Below, one piece after another: positions 23,631 to 34,877 of a DNA stretch of 64,000 bases (its first letter is position 1; each line of letters begins with the position of its first letter). Source of the DNA: Posidonia oceanica (lineage: Eukaryota; Streptophyta; Magnoliopsida; Alismatales; Posidoniaceae); NCBI GenBank assembly GCA_037176725.1, contig JAZBRS010000013.1, positions 9,489,001-9,553,000 of the forward strand, given 5' to 3'. Both the position numbers and the translations under genes were made by a program. Below the pieces are notes generated by a model. The model was not told the DNA's origin and did no database searches. It was given only the letters and a program-made list of their open reading frames with translations.

Positions 23631-25440
23631 CTATCCAGCTCTGTGTTTTGTTACCGACATGCGTCTCGGTTGACAAATCGCTATACTGCTCTGCGTTTTG
23701 TTACCGACATGCATCTCGGTTGACAAATCGCTATCCTGCTTTGCGTTTTGTTGCCAACATGCGTCTCGATTGACAAATCGCTATCCTGCTCCGTGTTTTG
23801 TTGTCGACATGCGTCTTGATTGACAAATCACTATCTTGCTCCACGTTTTGTTGCCGACATGCGTCTCGATTGACAAATCGCTATCCTGCTCCGCGTTTTG
23901 TCGTCGACATGTGTCTCGGTTGACAAATCGCTATCCAGCTCTGCGTTTTGTTGCCGACATGCGTCTCGATTGACAAATCGCTATCCTACTCTGCGTTTTG
24001 TTGCCGACATGCGTCTCAGTTGACAAATCGCTATCCTGCTCCGCGTTTTGTTGCCGACTTGCGTCTTGGTTGACAAATCGCTATCCTGCTCCGCGTTTTG
24101 TTGCCGACTTGCGTCTCGGTTGACAAACTCGCCCCCTGCTCCGCATTTTGTAACCGACTTACGTCTCGGTTGACAAACTCGCCCCCTACCCTGCTTTTTG
24201 TCACCAGCCTGCGTCTCGGTTGACAAACTTGCCCCCTACTTTGCGTTTTGTCACCGACTTGCGTCTCGATTGACAAATCGCTACCCTGCTCCGCGTTTTG
24301 TTGCCGACATGCGTCTCGATTGACAAATCCCTATCCTGCTCTGTGTTTTGTTGCCGACATGCATCTCAGTTGACAAATTGCTATCCTGCTCTGCGTTTTG
24401 TCGCCGACATGCGTCTCGGTTGACAAATCGCTATCCTACTCCATGTTTTGTCGCCGACATGCGTCTCGGTTGACAAATCACTATCCTGCTCTGTGTTTTG
24501 TCATCGACATGCGTCTCGGTTGACAAATCGCTATTCAGCTCCGGGTTTTGTCGCCGACAAGCGTCTCGGTTGACAAATTGCTATCCTACTCTGCGTTTTG
24601 TTACCAACATGCGTCTCGATTGACAAATCGCTATCCTGCTCCGCGTTTCGTTGCTGACATGCGTCTCAGTTGACAAATCGCTATCCTACTTCACGTTTTG
24701 TTGCCGACATGCGTCTCGGTTGACAAGTCGCTATCCAGCTCTGCATTTTGTTACCGACATGCGTCTCGGTTGACAAATCGCTATCCTGCTCCGCGTTTTG
24801 TTACCGACATGCGTCTCGGTTGACAAATCACTATCCTGCTCTGCGTTTTGTTGCCGACATACGTCTCGGTTGACAAATCGCTATCTTGCTCCGCGTTTTG
24901 TTGCCGACATGCGTTTCGGTTGACAAATCGCTATCCTGCTTTGCATTTTGTCGCCGGCATGCGTCTCGGTTGACAAATCGCTATTCAGCTCCGCTTTTTG
25001 TTGCCGACATGCGTCTCGATTGACAAATCACTATCCTGCTCCGCGTTTTGTTGCTGACATGCATCTCGGTTGACAAATCGCTATCCTGCTCCACGTTTTG
25101 TTGCTGACTTGCGTCTCGGTTGACAAATCGCTATTCTGCTCCGCGTTTTGTTGCCGACTTGCGTCTCGGTTGACAAACTCGCCCCCTGCTCCGTGTTTTG
25201 TCACCGACTTGCGTCTTGGTTGACAAACTCGCCCCCTGCCCTGCGTTTTGTCACCGGCTTGCGTCTCGGTTGACAAACTCACCTCCTGCTCTGCGTTTTG
25301 TCACCGACTTGCGTCTCGGTTGACAAACTCGCCTCCTACTCCGCGTTTTGTCACCGGCTTGCGTCTCGGTTGACGAACTCGCTATCCTGCTCTGCGCTTT
25401 GTCACCAGCTTGCATCTCGGTTGACAAACTCGCCATTCTG
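23631..25440. repeat. 50-bp tandem array (about 36 copies) between gag and the 3' LTR
   Basis: The unit consists of 'gacatgcgtctcggttgaca' followed by 'aatcgctatcctgctccgcg' and 'ttttgttgcc', exactly 50 bp in most copies. Two variants are interspersed: the common '...aaatcgctatcctgct' type and a '...aaactcgccccctgct' type with 'gacttgcg'. The second type is concentrated at about 24115-24240 and 25160-25440, suggesting that a multi-unit block was duplicated. Because 50 is not a multiple of three, the ORFs through it are frame-rotating artefacts. Arrays at this position (pol to 3' LTR) are a known hallmark of Tat/Ogre elements. Confidence 0.93.
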
Positions 25441-26375
25441 CCCACTATCCTTTTTCTGCTCGGGCTGGTAGCCCTAACTACTCGTTTGGCAAACACGTAA
25501 GTTTTGTCTGCATCATTCGCTTTTTGATGGCAGGGGCACTTCGACTGTCCCCTGGTATCATCCCTGATACCAGGGGCATCTTTTTTTGCTGTCCTGTGGT
25601 ATAACTCTCTGCATTCGGGCTGGCAGTCCTAACTGCTCGGTCGACAACTGTCAACTGTCTGGCATCCTTTCCTGAGGCCAGGGAAAATTTTTTCGCTGCC
25701 TTTGGTGTCGTGCCCCTTTGCTCCTCTAGGTTGGCAGCCCTAACTGCTCGGATGACATCCGCTAAAATGTCTGGCGTTACGGGTGACAAGCACGTTAGTC
25801 TTGTTCGGAGCCGCTTTTGCGCAAGTTCAGACTAGCAGCCAACTTGTCGCGTCGCATCTTGGCACTTTCTGCTTTTCCTTGCATCGCATCGCATTGCACT
25901 GCACCAGCATTTCCATGTTAGATAGCTGCATTAGCATCACTTTGCATTACCATGCATCAGCACAGCATCTCTTCATGCACGGCATCATGCACTAGTGCAT
26001 TTTGGTTCAACATCAGCATTAGCATCAGCATCACATGCATGCATCTCCCGCGTCTCCCTAGTGGAGTTCAGCGTGGTAAGCATTTAGCACAGATTTACTT
26101 TTGCATCAGCATTGCGTCAGCATTCCTATCAACATTGCATTGGCATTCGCATCTGCATCGCATCAGCACTCGCATCTGCATCACTCAGCATTGGCATCTG
26201 CATTGGCATCTGCATTAGCATCTGCATTTGCATTCGCATTTTGGCAACAGGTCATGATTTCCGGTGTATCCACCGGATAAGTGACTCACGCCTACAGCAA
26301 CATCTGGCTCTCTTCGAAGTCGGGTGGGGTGTCTTGTCAACCCTAAGCCACAGTCTCGCTTCGCTTGACCTCGCT
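25441..26375. repeat. Repetitive tail between the 50-bp array and the polypurine tract
   Basis: 'ggctggcag(t/c)cctaactgctcg' recurs near 25460, 25616 and 25730. A perfect-looking inverted pair 'cccctggtatcat / ctgataccagggg' lies at 25550-25580. From 25870 to 26245 the sequence is a loose GCATCA/GCATTG hexamer array. No protein is recognised. Confidence 0.7.
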
Positions 26376-26389
26376 CAGGGAGGGGTATC
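26376..26389 (+). promoter_or_regulatory. Polypurine tract of the Tat/Ogre-like element
   Basis: 'cagggaggggtatc' lies immediately before the TG of the 3' LTR. It is the purine-rich primer for plus-strand DNA synthesis. Confidence 0.75.
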
Positions 26390-29300
26390 TGTAGACACCC
26401 CATTTTGACATGCTCAATTGGTGGTTCTCTTTAAAACCCTTTTTCAAACCCAAAACAGCACCCATTTTCAAGCCCAAAACCCTAGAAAAACTCTAGGTTT
26501 GCACTCTCTTAAACCCTAGGTTAGCACTTCTAAACCCTAGGTCAAACCCTAGGTTAGCAAGCCCAAGCCCTTCTCTTTCTTTCTTTTCTTCTTTTCTTTT
26601 CCTTCTTTTTTCTTCTTCTTCTCCCTTCTTTCTTTTTTCTCTCTTTCTTCCTTTCTTTTTCTCCTTTTCCACCCCTTTTATTTCCAAGCCCATGCCCACC
26701 TTTCTTCTCTTTTCTTTTTCTTCTTCTTTCCCCCTTATTTCTTTCTTCCTTTCCTTCTTTTTCTCCTTCTTTTTTCCTTCATTTCTTTTCCCACTCTAGC
26801 AGCACCTTCTCCTCCTCACCTTTTCTCTTTATTTTATTTTATTTTATTTTATTTTCTTTTCTTTTTTCTTTTTTCTTTTTCTTTCTCTCCTTCCCTTCCT
26901 TCCCCTCCTCTTTTTCCTTCTTTTCTATTTTTCTTTCCACCTCCAAGCCCAAGCCCAACTGCCCTCTTCTCTTTTCCTTTTTTACTTCTTTTTCTTTTCT
27001 TGGGCCCAGCCCGTTTCCACTTCTTCCCCTCTTCTCTTTTCTTCTTTTCTTCTTTTCTTCTTCTTTCCTCCTCATTTCTTTCTTCCTTTCTTTCCTTTTC
27101 TTTTTTTACTTTTTCCTCCTCTTCAGCCAGGCTCGGCCAGCAGCCCTTTCCTTTTTTCTTTTTTTCTTATTTTTCTTCCTCGGGCCTAGCCTGTTTCCCT
27201 TCCTCCTTCTCCTTCTGTTTTTCTTTCTTTCTTTCTTTTCATTTTTTTTCTCCCGCCCATCTGCCACCTCCTCCTCCTTATCTGCCACCTCCTCCTCCTT
27301 CTTCCTTCTTCTTCTTTCTTCTCCTTCTTATCTCACCACTTACTCACCCTCACCTCACCACTTACTTCACTAACTTCCCACCGAAAATTCTCCTCCAAAC
27401 CCGCTCACACACACACTCACAGAACACTCTCTGCACAGTCCTTCCACTGCTGAATTCCCTCTCCCACTTGCCTCAGCCCTACACCCTCACCACTCATGTA
27501 ATCCTCAACACACCACCGCATTTCCCACACCCCCAGCATCCGGAATTCTCCTCTCTAGCACCCTAGAACCCAAACTTTCTCCCACAACACCACTTCCCAC
27601 TCCCACTGCAACCTCCATTCCCCTGCATCCTCACGCGTCCCAGACATCACCACCACCTTCCTTAGCCTCCCACGATCACCACGAGCATGAGAACCACCGG
27701 AGAGAGCCACAACATCGCCCAGACCACCAAAATTTGCTCTACCCAAAAATCCTTTTTTCTTCTTTAGGCAACGCAACCAGCATCTGAGCGCATCTAGAGC
27801 ATTCTCAGATCGCCTGCAACTTGTCTAGATCCCGCCGTAGCTCGCCCGGTCCCCTGCGCACCCCTGCGAGCCACCACCGGACAGCAGCACCCACCGCACG
27901 TTGCCAGCCCGCTCCAACCTCCCGCGCAGGTAACCAAGCTTGTATTTAAATTCCTAGCATGCATGCGCTGCTTCCCAGCATTTTACTTTGCTTTTTCGCG
28001 CTTTATATCGCTTTTTGAGCTCCGCCGTGAGCTCCTTCTTCTCCGACGACGGCCAGCCTCCGCCGACGCCTGTTTGACGTTCCAGGCCGTCGCAGCCCCT
28101 CCGCTGCTTGCCGATAGCTCTGCCTTGGCTCCAGCAGCTCCCTCCAGCAGCAGCAGCAGCAACAGCCCCCAGCATCAGTTAATCATTCATTTAACTTGCA
28201 TTTCAAACTTTATTGCATTACTATAAAACCCAGCATGTTCTGAAAATTGCATTTAAGTCTAGTAACATGTTTACATGTGATTTAAATGTGATTTTCTTAA
28301 CCTTATTGCATTGTAAATAAGTCCGGAAGGTTTTGATTATTACATTTTAGTCCAGTTTGATTTAAACTGTGATTTAAATTGCAATAAAGCCTAGCAAGTT
28401 TTAAAAATTGCATTAAGGTCTTGCCTACATCTAGGAGTCCTTTAATTGCATTCTTTTTAACTGCATTGCATTGCATGTTAATTTTGCATTTTATTTAATT
28501 GCATTAAGGTCTTGCCTGCATCTAGAGGTCTTTTAATTGCATTTCTAAAACTAATTTGGCATTGCATTTTAATCCTGCATTAAACTTTAATTGCATATAG
28601 GTCTTGCCTGCATCTAGAAGTCTCTAAATGTAATTTTTTTAACTTCATTGATATTGCATTTGCATTCTGCATTTGCATATAAGCCATGCATGCATTAATC
28701 TTTTCTTTTAATATCATTTAGCTGCCATGCTGCACTGCCATCATATACAATAGTCATTTTAATTGCATAATCTTAACTGTTGCATGCTTTAATTATTATC
28801 ATTGCATTGCCCATCATCTGGCATGTTTTCCTGCATTGCATATAGGCCCTCATGTTGCATGCATTCACATTTTTAGCCCTGCATTGCATTTAAACCTTAT
28901 AGTTTTCCTTTATTGCATATAGGTCCCTACCTTTTCCTGCATCATGCATTCTTACATTTAATGTTGCATTTAGCTTCTGCATGCATGCCATATTGCATTG
29001 CTAGTTTTTTTTGCATCTTAATTGTTGCATTGCATACTTTTGCCACATCATTGCATGTAGGTCCCTATAGTTTCTTAAAATTGCACTTAGGTCCCTGTAT
29101 TTGCATTCTTGCATGCATAGCACCCCCATAGCATTGCATATAGTTCCCATGCATCCATTTAGGCATTGTTAGTCTCCTAACATGTAAGACATCTTGCATT
29201 GCACACACTTAGGGCTAATTTGCACTTAGACCTTTGCCTAGTCCACTTTTGTTGGCCCTTGAGCCATTTGACTTGATTCCTGAATAACTTCTGATCGGAC

Positions 29301-30430
29301 CGTTAGATCTTCACGATCTAACTATCCAAGTCTTCCTGGTTGAATGATTTTTCATTCTAACAAAAGTTATTTCAGATCAGGCCTTGGATTCTCAGGATAA
29401 GCCCATCTAAATCACTGCATAGCACTCATTGCCTTATCATTTGCATTGCATGCATCGTTTTCGAGATCTGTCTTCTCGTGCATGTAGATTAGGCTTTGTC
29501 GCCCCTGCTTTTGTTTTCTTTTGCATATCGCTTGCATTGCACCGTTTTCCACACCTGCTTTCACTTTCTTTTGCATTTCGCTTGCATCGCACCATTTTCA
29601 GCACCAGCTTCTGTTTTCTTTTGCATATCGCCTGCATTGCATCGTTTTTCGCACCAGCTTTTGTTTTCTTTTGCATATCGCCTGCATTACATCGTTTTCT
29701 GCACCAACTTTCGTTTTCTTTTGCATATCGCCTGCATTGCATCATTTTCCGCACCAGTTTTTGTTTTTTTTGCATATCGCTTGCATTGCACCGTTTTCCG
29801 CACCTACTTTCGCTTTCATTTGCATGTCGCTTGCATTGCATGTTTTCCTTGCTGTTTTGTTTTATCGCCTGCATTTGCATTAAGGCGATGATGCTTACTG
29901 CTTAGGAGTTCTCACAAACTAGGGCTTGTCCGTTCGGAACACTAGCAGCGTTGCTGAGTACATAGATTGCACGTTTAATTTCCCATGCATAGCATTCAGG
30001 CATTTAAGCATTAGACATGCATCTTTCGGCATATGCGAGCGAGTTAAGCCTAGAAAGACCGATTCTCGGATGTATTGGGGGTGCCTAACACATTCTCCGT
30101 GCGTAACAGGAGCCCTTACCCTGTCTCTTGGCGTGCAATGACCATAATGCCCTTATCCTAGGCACGAGTCACATTTGCATTGCATTTGCATTCTTTTTTC
30201 TTTCTTTTTGGCATGATTTATCATGCTTCCCTTGGTTTTCCTTGTCTCCCAATTTAATAGACATGGTGGCGACTCTGATTTGTCTTATCTTTTCTTTTTC
30301 CTTTTCTACCAGCGTTTCCGAGTCGAGTTTCCTTCCTCAGATTCAGCCGCATATAGTGAGCCTAATGTCAATCGGTGCATGCTAGCTTTGTCATCGTGCA
30401 TGGACGATTCGATATTTCAGGATTACTACA
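26390..30430 (+). repeat. 3' LTR (4041 bp) of the Tat/Ogre-like element
   Basis: It starts TGTAGACACC and ends ATTACTACA, followed by the TSD caacc. It aligns with the 5' LTR along its length with few substitutions, but jumps near 28165 from the 'ccagcagcagc' segment directly to 'atcagttaatcattcattta', lacking about 1 kb present in the 5' LTR (about 16240-17240). A further deletion of about 30 bp lies near 28378. The internal 50-bp array (29505-29850) is retained. Confidence 0.9.
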
Positions 30431-30435
30431 CAACC

Positions 30436-31172
30436 GACTGACTACAAAAGAAACACAGCTGGAACACCTTCTTGTCCACTCCTTGTAGACAAACAATAGA
30501 GTAAAACTTCGATCTTCTCGAAACACATGATCAGTCTCCTTCTCGTCTTCCGAGAAGCCGTACAATCTCTTCTTTCTCGTCCTTTGAGAAGATAGAGATC
30601 TATGTAGTCGCACACATGAAACTATAGCACGACATTCTCTATCTCTCACTAATATGATAACTCATATATATTGAGATGAGATTATCCCTCTTTATATCTA
30701 GGCAAGATAATGCAATTATCTCTCCTTTTAAATTCAAAGGGAATAAAATTTGTGATTAGTATTTTGTAAAGGGAGAAACTATCGTGTTTAAGAACTTTCA
30801 AATTTGAAAACAAAAACAGAATTACACTGCAACGGATGTCCGCTTGAACACTGTTTTGAAAAATGAACCAACGAATATATGACTTGGACGTTTGAAAAGT
30901 TACTATTTTCAAAATGGACCATTGGATGTTTGAAAAGTTCCTATGTTGAAAGATAAACTAGCGGACGTTTGACACGGATGTCTGAAAAATCCCTATATCA
31001 TGGCTCTATCTTCTACGGACGTTCACTGGATTACTAATTTAATTTTGAATTACATGGAGCAATTCTCCAAGAGATCGAAATTAGTACTTGAAGTTGAAAG
31101 AACAAATGCTCTCTTCCTCTGAAAATTGGAAATAGACCAGCAAATTCCGTTATATTTTATTTGAAAAACAGA
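30436..31172. other. Unassigned flank, possible minus-strand copia-type LTR remnant
   Basis: The sequence contains repeated 'cggacgttt / ggatgtttgaaaag' motifs (30830-31025) and, on the minus strand, a TATA-like box near 30700 ('tatataaag' sense 'ctttatatctagg' on plus). See also 13866-14488, its continuation on the other side of the 15.9-kb insertion. Confidence 0.3.
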
Positions 31173-31177
31173 CCAGC

Positions 31178-33711
31178 TGTGACCATCGCGTTGCGGGCCG
31201 GCCGAGGGCTGCGGGGTGATTGGTCACAGCAAGCGGTGCATCCAAGGAGGACTTGACTCAAGGAAAACACCGAAAAGGCGAATACGGAGGAAAAACAAGG
31301 AAATGACATGGAGTCACCACCTAGTCTATTTGAAAATCGGAAGACGGGGAAAATCGTATGCGAAAACATGCAAATAAACTTATACAATTCGAAAATATGC
31401 AAATCCACCCTGAATGGATATGACACAAGGTCGTCGCGGTCCAGAGAAAGGGCAAGGACTCCTGTTATGCAAGGGGAATGTGTTAAGCACCCCCATGCGC
31501 CTAAATGAGTCGGTCTTTCTAAGTCATTCTGCTCATGTGTGGCCAATGTAGGCAAATATGCTGCTAAATGTACGCCCGAGGGCGATAATGTCACGCCTTA
31601 AATGTATGCCTAATGCCATGATAATGGATGCCAAATGCCATTATGCTAAGATGGGCTTGTAAAACATGCTAGGAAATCGGATCAGGGGTTGATAAACCAA
31701 GATATATGCCATGCATGCAAGAAACCAGAGCTCTGTATACTGCTCTGGAATACTGGAAAACTGCGGTAGCAACACACGAGACCAATAAGCGGGGCAAACA
31801 CGCGTGCCAGGTAATTTCCGAGTAGTGAACTTCATTGCACAAATGCAAGATCAAATCGACCCAAAACCAACAGGGAAACATTGATGCAGGCGGAAAACGT
31901 GTAGAAGAAATGGTCTAGACATGCATGAGCGAAAACAAACTGAAGAAACTAGATTGAAACCATGCAATGCTCGATTCGAAGTCTGTCTGGAAGCTATGAA
32001 ACCGCGGTAGCAACACGCGGTATCATAACGCAGAGGCTTCCAGCAATAATGGTCTTACGGTCCAGACAGGCGAACTTCATTGCTCAAATCCGACGATGTA
32101 AGGGTATAAACTAGATGCAAGAAATCGATGGCAGATCATGCAATATCTCGGCTCGAAGTTCGGTCTGGGACTGTCAAGCTGCAGTAGGTTCCCGCGTAGG
32201 GAACCCGCGGTTCAGGCCTGACAGTCCAGACGACAAGTTTCATCACCAAATCATGCAATGTAAATGATGCAAAACATGCAAATAACAGTCGGGAAAGCAA
32301 GATGGCATATCCACGAACAAAACCTTGCAATTAATGTGTAAAATGGGAGTGTGGATCGTTCCACCCATCTCTCCTTGCACGACGTCGGAATCCGATGGGC
32401 TCACTGGCCACTGGAACGGTCGGGGACCCATGGAGCTCAACCATGGTGCTCTGTAAGGGCTAGGGAGGACTGAGGGATGGCGGCACATGCTGTGCAATGT
32501 GAGAAAACAAAATAGGAGCTCTCCCCCATTCGTCCCCGTCGTGCTTGTCGGAGTTCACCGTATGCTCGACGGCCATGGGTTGGGCCATGAGCTACGGGCT
32601 GTGTCTCCTCTGTGGCGGCACGGGGGAGTCATGAGGGAGGCTTAGGCATGGTGCAAGCGAGGTGCGGGTTGGTTTCCCGACCATGCTCAATGGCCGTTGG
32701 CCTCACACAGCTGGTGATCCCATCACCGGAAAATGCTAATGCAAGGCAAAATGCGGGAGCAAAACGTGCATACATAGGTAATCTAGCAAGGTAAAAGCAT
32801 TCCACAGCAAGAGGATGAGAATCCTAAGCTAGGGGAAGGAGTACCTGCCTGTGAGGTCGCGTGGCCTTGGCTCCCGGCGCCGGTGGTCTGGTCTTGGCGA
32901 CGGAGGAGGCAGTGGAGGCTTGGACTTGGCTCAAAGTTGGTGGTTGCTAGCTTAGGGATGCAAGAGCAGGGTCGGCCAAAGAAGTCTAGGCTCTGGTTGT
33001 TGGTTATGGAGAGAAAACATGGCCATGCCCTCCATCCGAATTCCTCCTCCTTTTTGCTCTCGAGGGCTGACTTGGAGGTGGCGTGCTGCAGGGCTGTGGT
33101 TGCAGGATGGCAGGGAGTGGGAGTGCTGCTAGTAGCTACAGGGTCGTGCGAAGGTAGGTTGGTTGCAGGGCGCCGAAAGCTAGCCGGTACAGTGCACGAC
33201 CATGCCAAGTTATTGTGCGCAGACGCATGCGCCGACAGAGGTTTCAAATGGTTGGCTGGGGTTCAACAGGGTGTGATCGAGGGTGGTTCTGGTTCTGAGC
33301 GCAAGCCTGGTGATCGAGGTGTCCAGGGGCGGTGCCGAAATCCAAGCGAAGGCTAGCCATGGTGAATGCACAGTGAGCTCGACCAGCCTGCAACAGCCAT
33401 TGACCCAGGGGAAACGCGCATGAAATACGCGGGACATACCCAAGGCTGGAATCCGCGGTTGGGCCAGACAAGGCCTGTTGCAGTGGATTCTGGGCCCGTT
33501 CCCTTGGACTTGGACCACCAGATGGGCTTTGGACTACGGAGGCTTGTGGTGTGGGGTTTTTGGGTAGGTTTGAAGTGTTGGATTGGCTTTGGGGTCTGCA
33601 TTGGATTAGGGTTTGGTTTGGTGGAATGGGTGGGGGCCGCCATGCCGCGATCCGAGCAAGCACCTTCGGAGCAATCTGCTAACGAATGACTGTAAAAATG
33701 GGGTGTCTACA
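31178..33711 (-). mobile_element. Solo LTR, Tat/Ogre-related, minus orientation, TSD ccagc
   Basis: Read on the minus strand it begins TGTAGACACCCCATTTTTAC and ends GGTCACA. The plus-strand ends are tgtgacc at 31178 and gtgtctaca at 33711. A perfect 5-bp TSD ccagc flanks it (31173-31177 and 33712-33716). It shares the start and the conserved tail ('aaagggcaaggactcct', then a 'gtgttaagcacccc'-like stretch, 31445-31500) with the LTRs at 14.5 and 61.1 kb, but the rest differs, so it is a related family. Three diverged repeats of about 0.2 kb with 'gcggtagcaacac' occur at 31.7-32.25 kb. No internal region remains, indicating LTR-LTR recombination. Confidence 0.85.
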
Positions 33712-33716
33712 CCAGC

Positions 33717-34277
33717 AAATCCCCTTATCTTTTCTTTGACTGATTTATTCTTTCGACCCTTATGCTATGTTTGGTACGTTGGAATGGAATAAACTCTAGA
33801 ATAGAATTACAATGGGAATGGAATGAAGCAATTTTATTTCATTCCTATGTTTGATACGCATTCAAAAAATAGAATGGGATTTATAGACAATTCATTTCCA
33901 GTATTTTGTACGTAAGAATAGAATCAGAATGAAATGCAACTTAACACCACTATATTTGAAAAAAAAACCCTTCCAACATAATCTCCGTTAAAAAGTTTTT
34001 TTTATACCTAAAATAAAAAAGACTAATTCATGTTCGTTCATGACATAACCTCACAAAAAAATAGTAATTCCACAGTCAACAAATAAAACCATCATCAAGT
34101 GTCATCATTGAGCACTACCCTCACCCATTATTCTTTCTCATCATCGACTAAAAAAAATTGCTTTGTTGTCATTCCAAGTAATAATACTTGCTACTTTTAT
34201 TAAAGCGAGCCATATTCGCTACATATAAGAACACAAAATTTTACAAAAAAATATGAAAAGACATATGATGCAATCTA
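33717..34277. other. MITE-like relic and AT-rich sequence
   Basis: 'gctatgtttggtacgttgga' at 33764 and following 'ggaatggaat' words resemble the end of the element at 34878. No partner end was found, so it is probably a truncated relative. The rest is AT-rich. Confidence 0.4.
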
Positions 34278-34721
34278 TTGGTAACACATTGCACATTGAA
34301 AGGGATGGAGCCGGAAGGGCTAGTGATGGTGCACCCCTACTTCTGGGGAGAGGAGAGGCTGGAGTCGGAGTTGGAGAGCTTGGTTGCCAGGAAGGTGGAG
34401 GAGCTTCACAAGCTGTGGAGGATGGTGTGCCCCAGGGTTGTAGGAGGGAACGATGACCCTTGGATCAAGTTGTGGGTGGACGGGGCGGTGGGGATGAAAG
34501 GGCTGGCATGTTGGAGGGTGTTGGTGTGTTTGGTTGAGAGGGATGTGTTGAGTGGGAGGGGACGGCATTACGCAGAGGAGCTAGGGAGGTGTGGGTGGGA
34601 CTAGGAGGTGGAGGTGCTGGAGTCAGAAGGGGAGGAGCACGTGTTCCATCTCTTCAATCCTGGTTGCCAGAATGCCGTCGACTTGATGAAACGCATGGTT
34701 TCCTTCTTTCATGGTGTTTGA
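34278..34721 (+). pseudogene. Class-I carboxylesterase (CXE / alpha-beta hydrolase-3), C-terminal fragment
   Basis: The frame encodes the C-terminal half of a plant carboxylesterase of the GID1-like/CXE family: GLVMVHPYFWGEERLESELE (the strand after the nucleophile region), LWRMVCPRVVGGNDDPW, then RVLVCLVERDVLSGRGRHY containing the acid of the catalytic triad, and after a TAG stop at 34602-34604 the same frame continues through EEHVFHLFNPGCQNAVDLMK with the catalytic histidine (first H of HVFH), ending at TGA 34719-34721. Such enzymes hydrolyse small ester substrates. The N-terminal half with the HGGGF oxyanion motif and GxSxG nucleophile is absent upstream, and the stop interrupts it, so it is non-functional. 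Higher GC than its surroundings fits a captured or relic coding segment. AATAAA lies just downstream (34722 onward). Confidence 0.85.
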
Positions 34722-34877
34722 AATAAATCTATGTCATTAAGCAATAAAAGTTTATATTTCTTGTCTTGATCTCTTCATATATGGTTTTGTGTTAATTTTT
34801 TTGTCTTTCTTTCATGGACCTGTAATCTTGCTTGTGGGAAGATATATTTTGTTGTGGACTTTTAGCTGAACATATGG

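Larger units (their letters stand above)
14494..30430 (+). mobile_element. Complete, non-autonomous Ty3/gypsy (Tat/Ogre-like) LTR retrotransposon, 15.9 kb
   Basis: Two long direct repeats begin 'tgtagacac(t/c)ccattttga' and end 'tttcaggattactaca' (TG...CA), and the whole is flanked by a perfect 5-bp TSD caacc (14489-14493 and 30431-30435). In order it holds: 5' LTR, primer-binding site, about 1.1 kb of leader, gag with three stops, a short A-rich linker, a 50-bp tandem array, a repetitive tail, a polypurine tract and the 3' LTR. No protease, reverse transcriptase, RNase H or integrase is visible in the 3.5 kb after gag. Very long LTRs, the Gag C-terminal CxxH...GH....C pattern and a tandem-array 3' region are known traits of the Tat/Ogre lineage; assignment to it is inference. 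It is a gag-only derivative needing a helper for pol functions. Confidence 0.85.

Noticed and set aside
23631..25440. CRISPR-like array because of regular short repeats
   Set aside because: The repeats are contiguous with no unique spacers, and the context is a plant retrotransposon.
23981..25496. Minus-strand ORFs of about 80 codons with repeated motifs through the 50-bp array
   Set aside because: The period is not a multiple of three, so the frame rotates; the peptides are by-products of the repeat.
32783..33689. ORFs of 100-157 codons on both strands
   Set aside because: They lie within the GC-rich part of a solo LTR, with no domain and no conservation seen in the related LTRs.
14248..33760. 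A copia LTR hosting both Tat insertions, with defined ends
   Set aside because: Only one plausible end (near 14248) was seen, with no second terminus or target duplication; kept only as a tentative remark.
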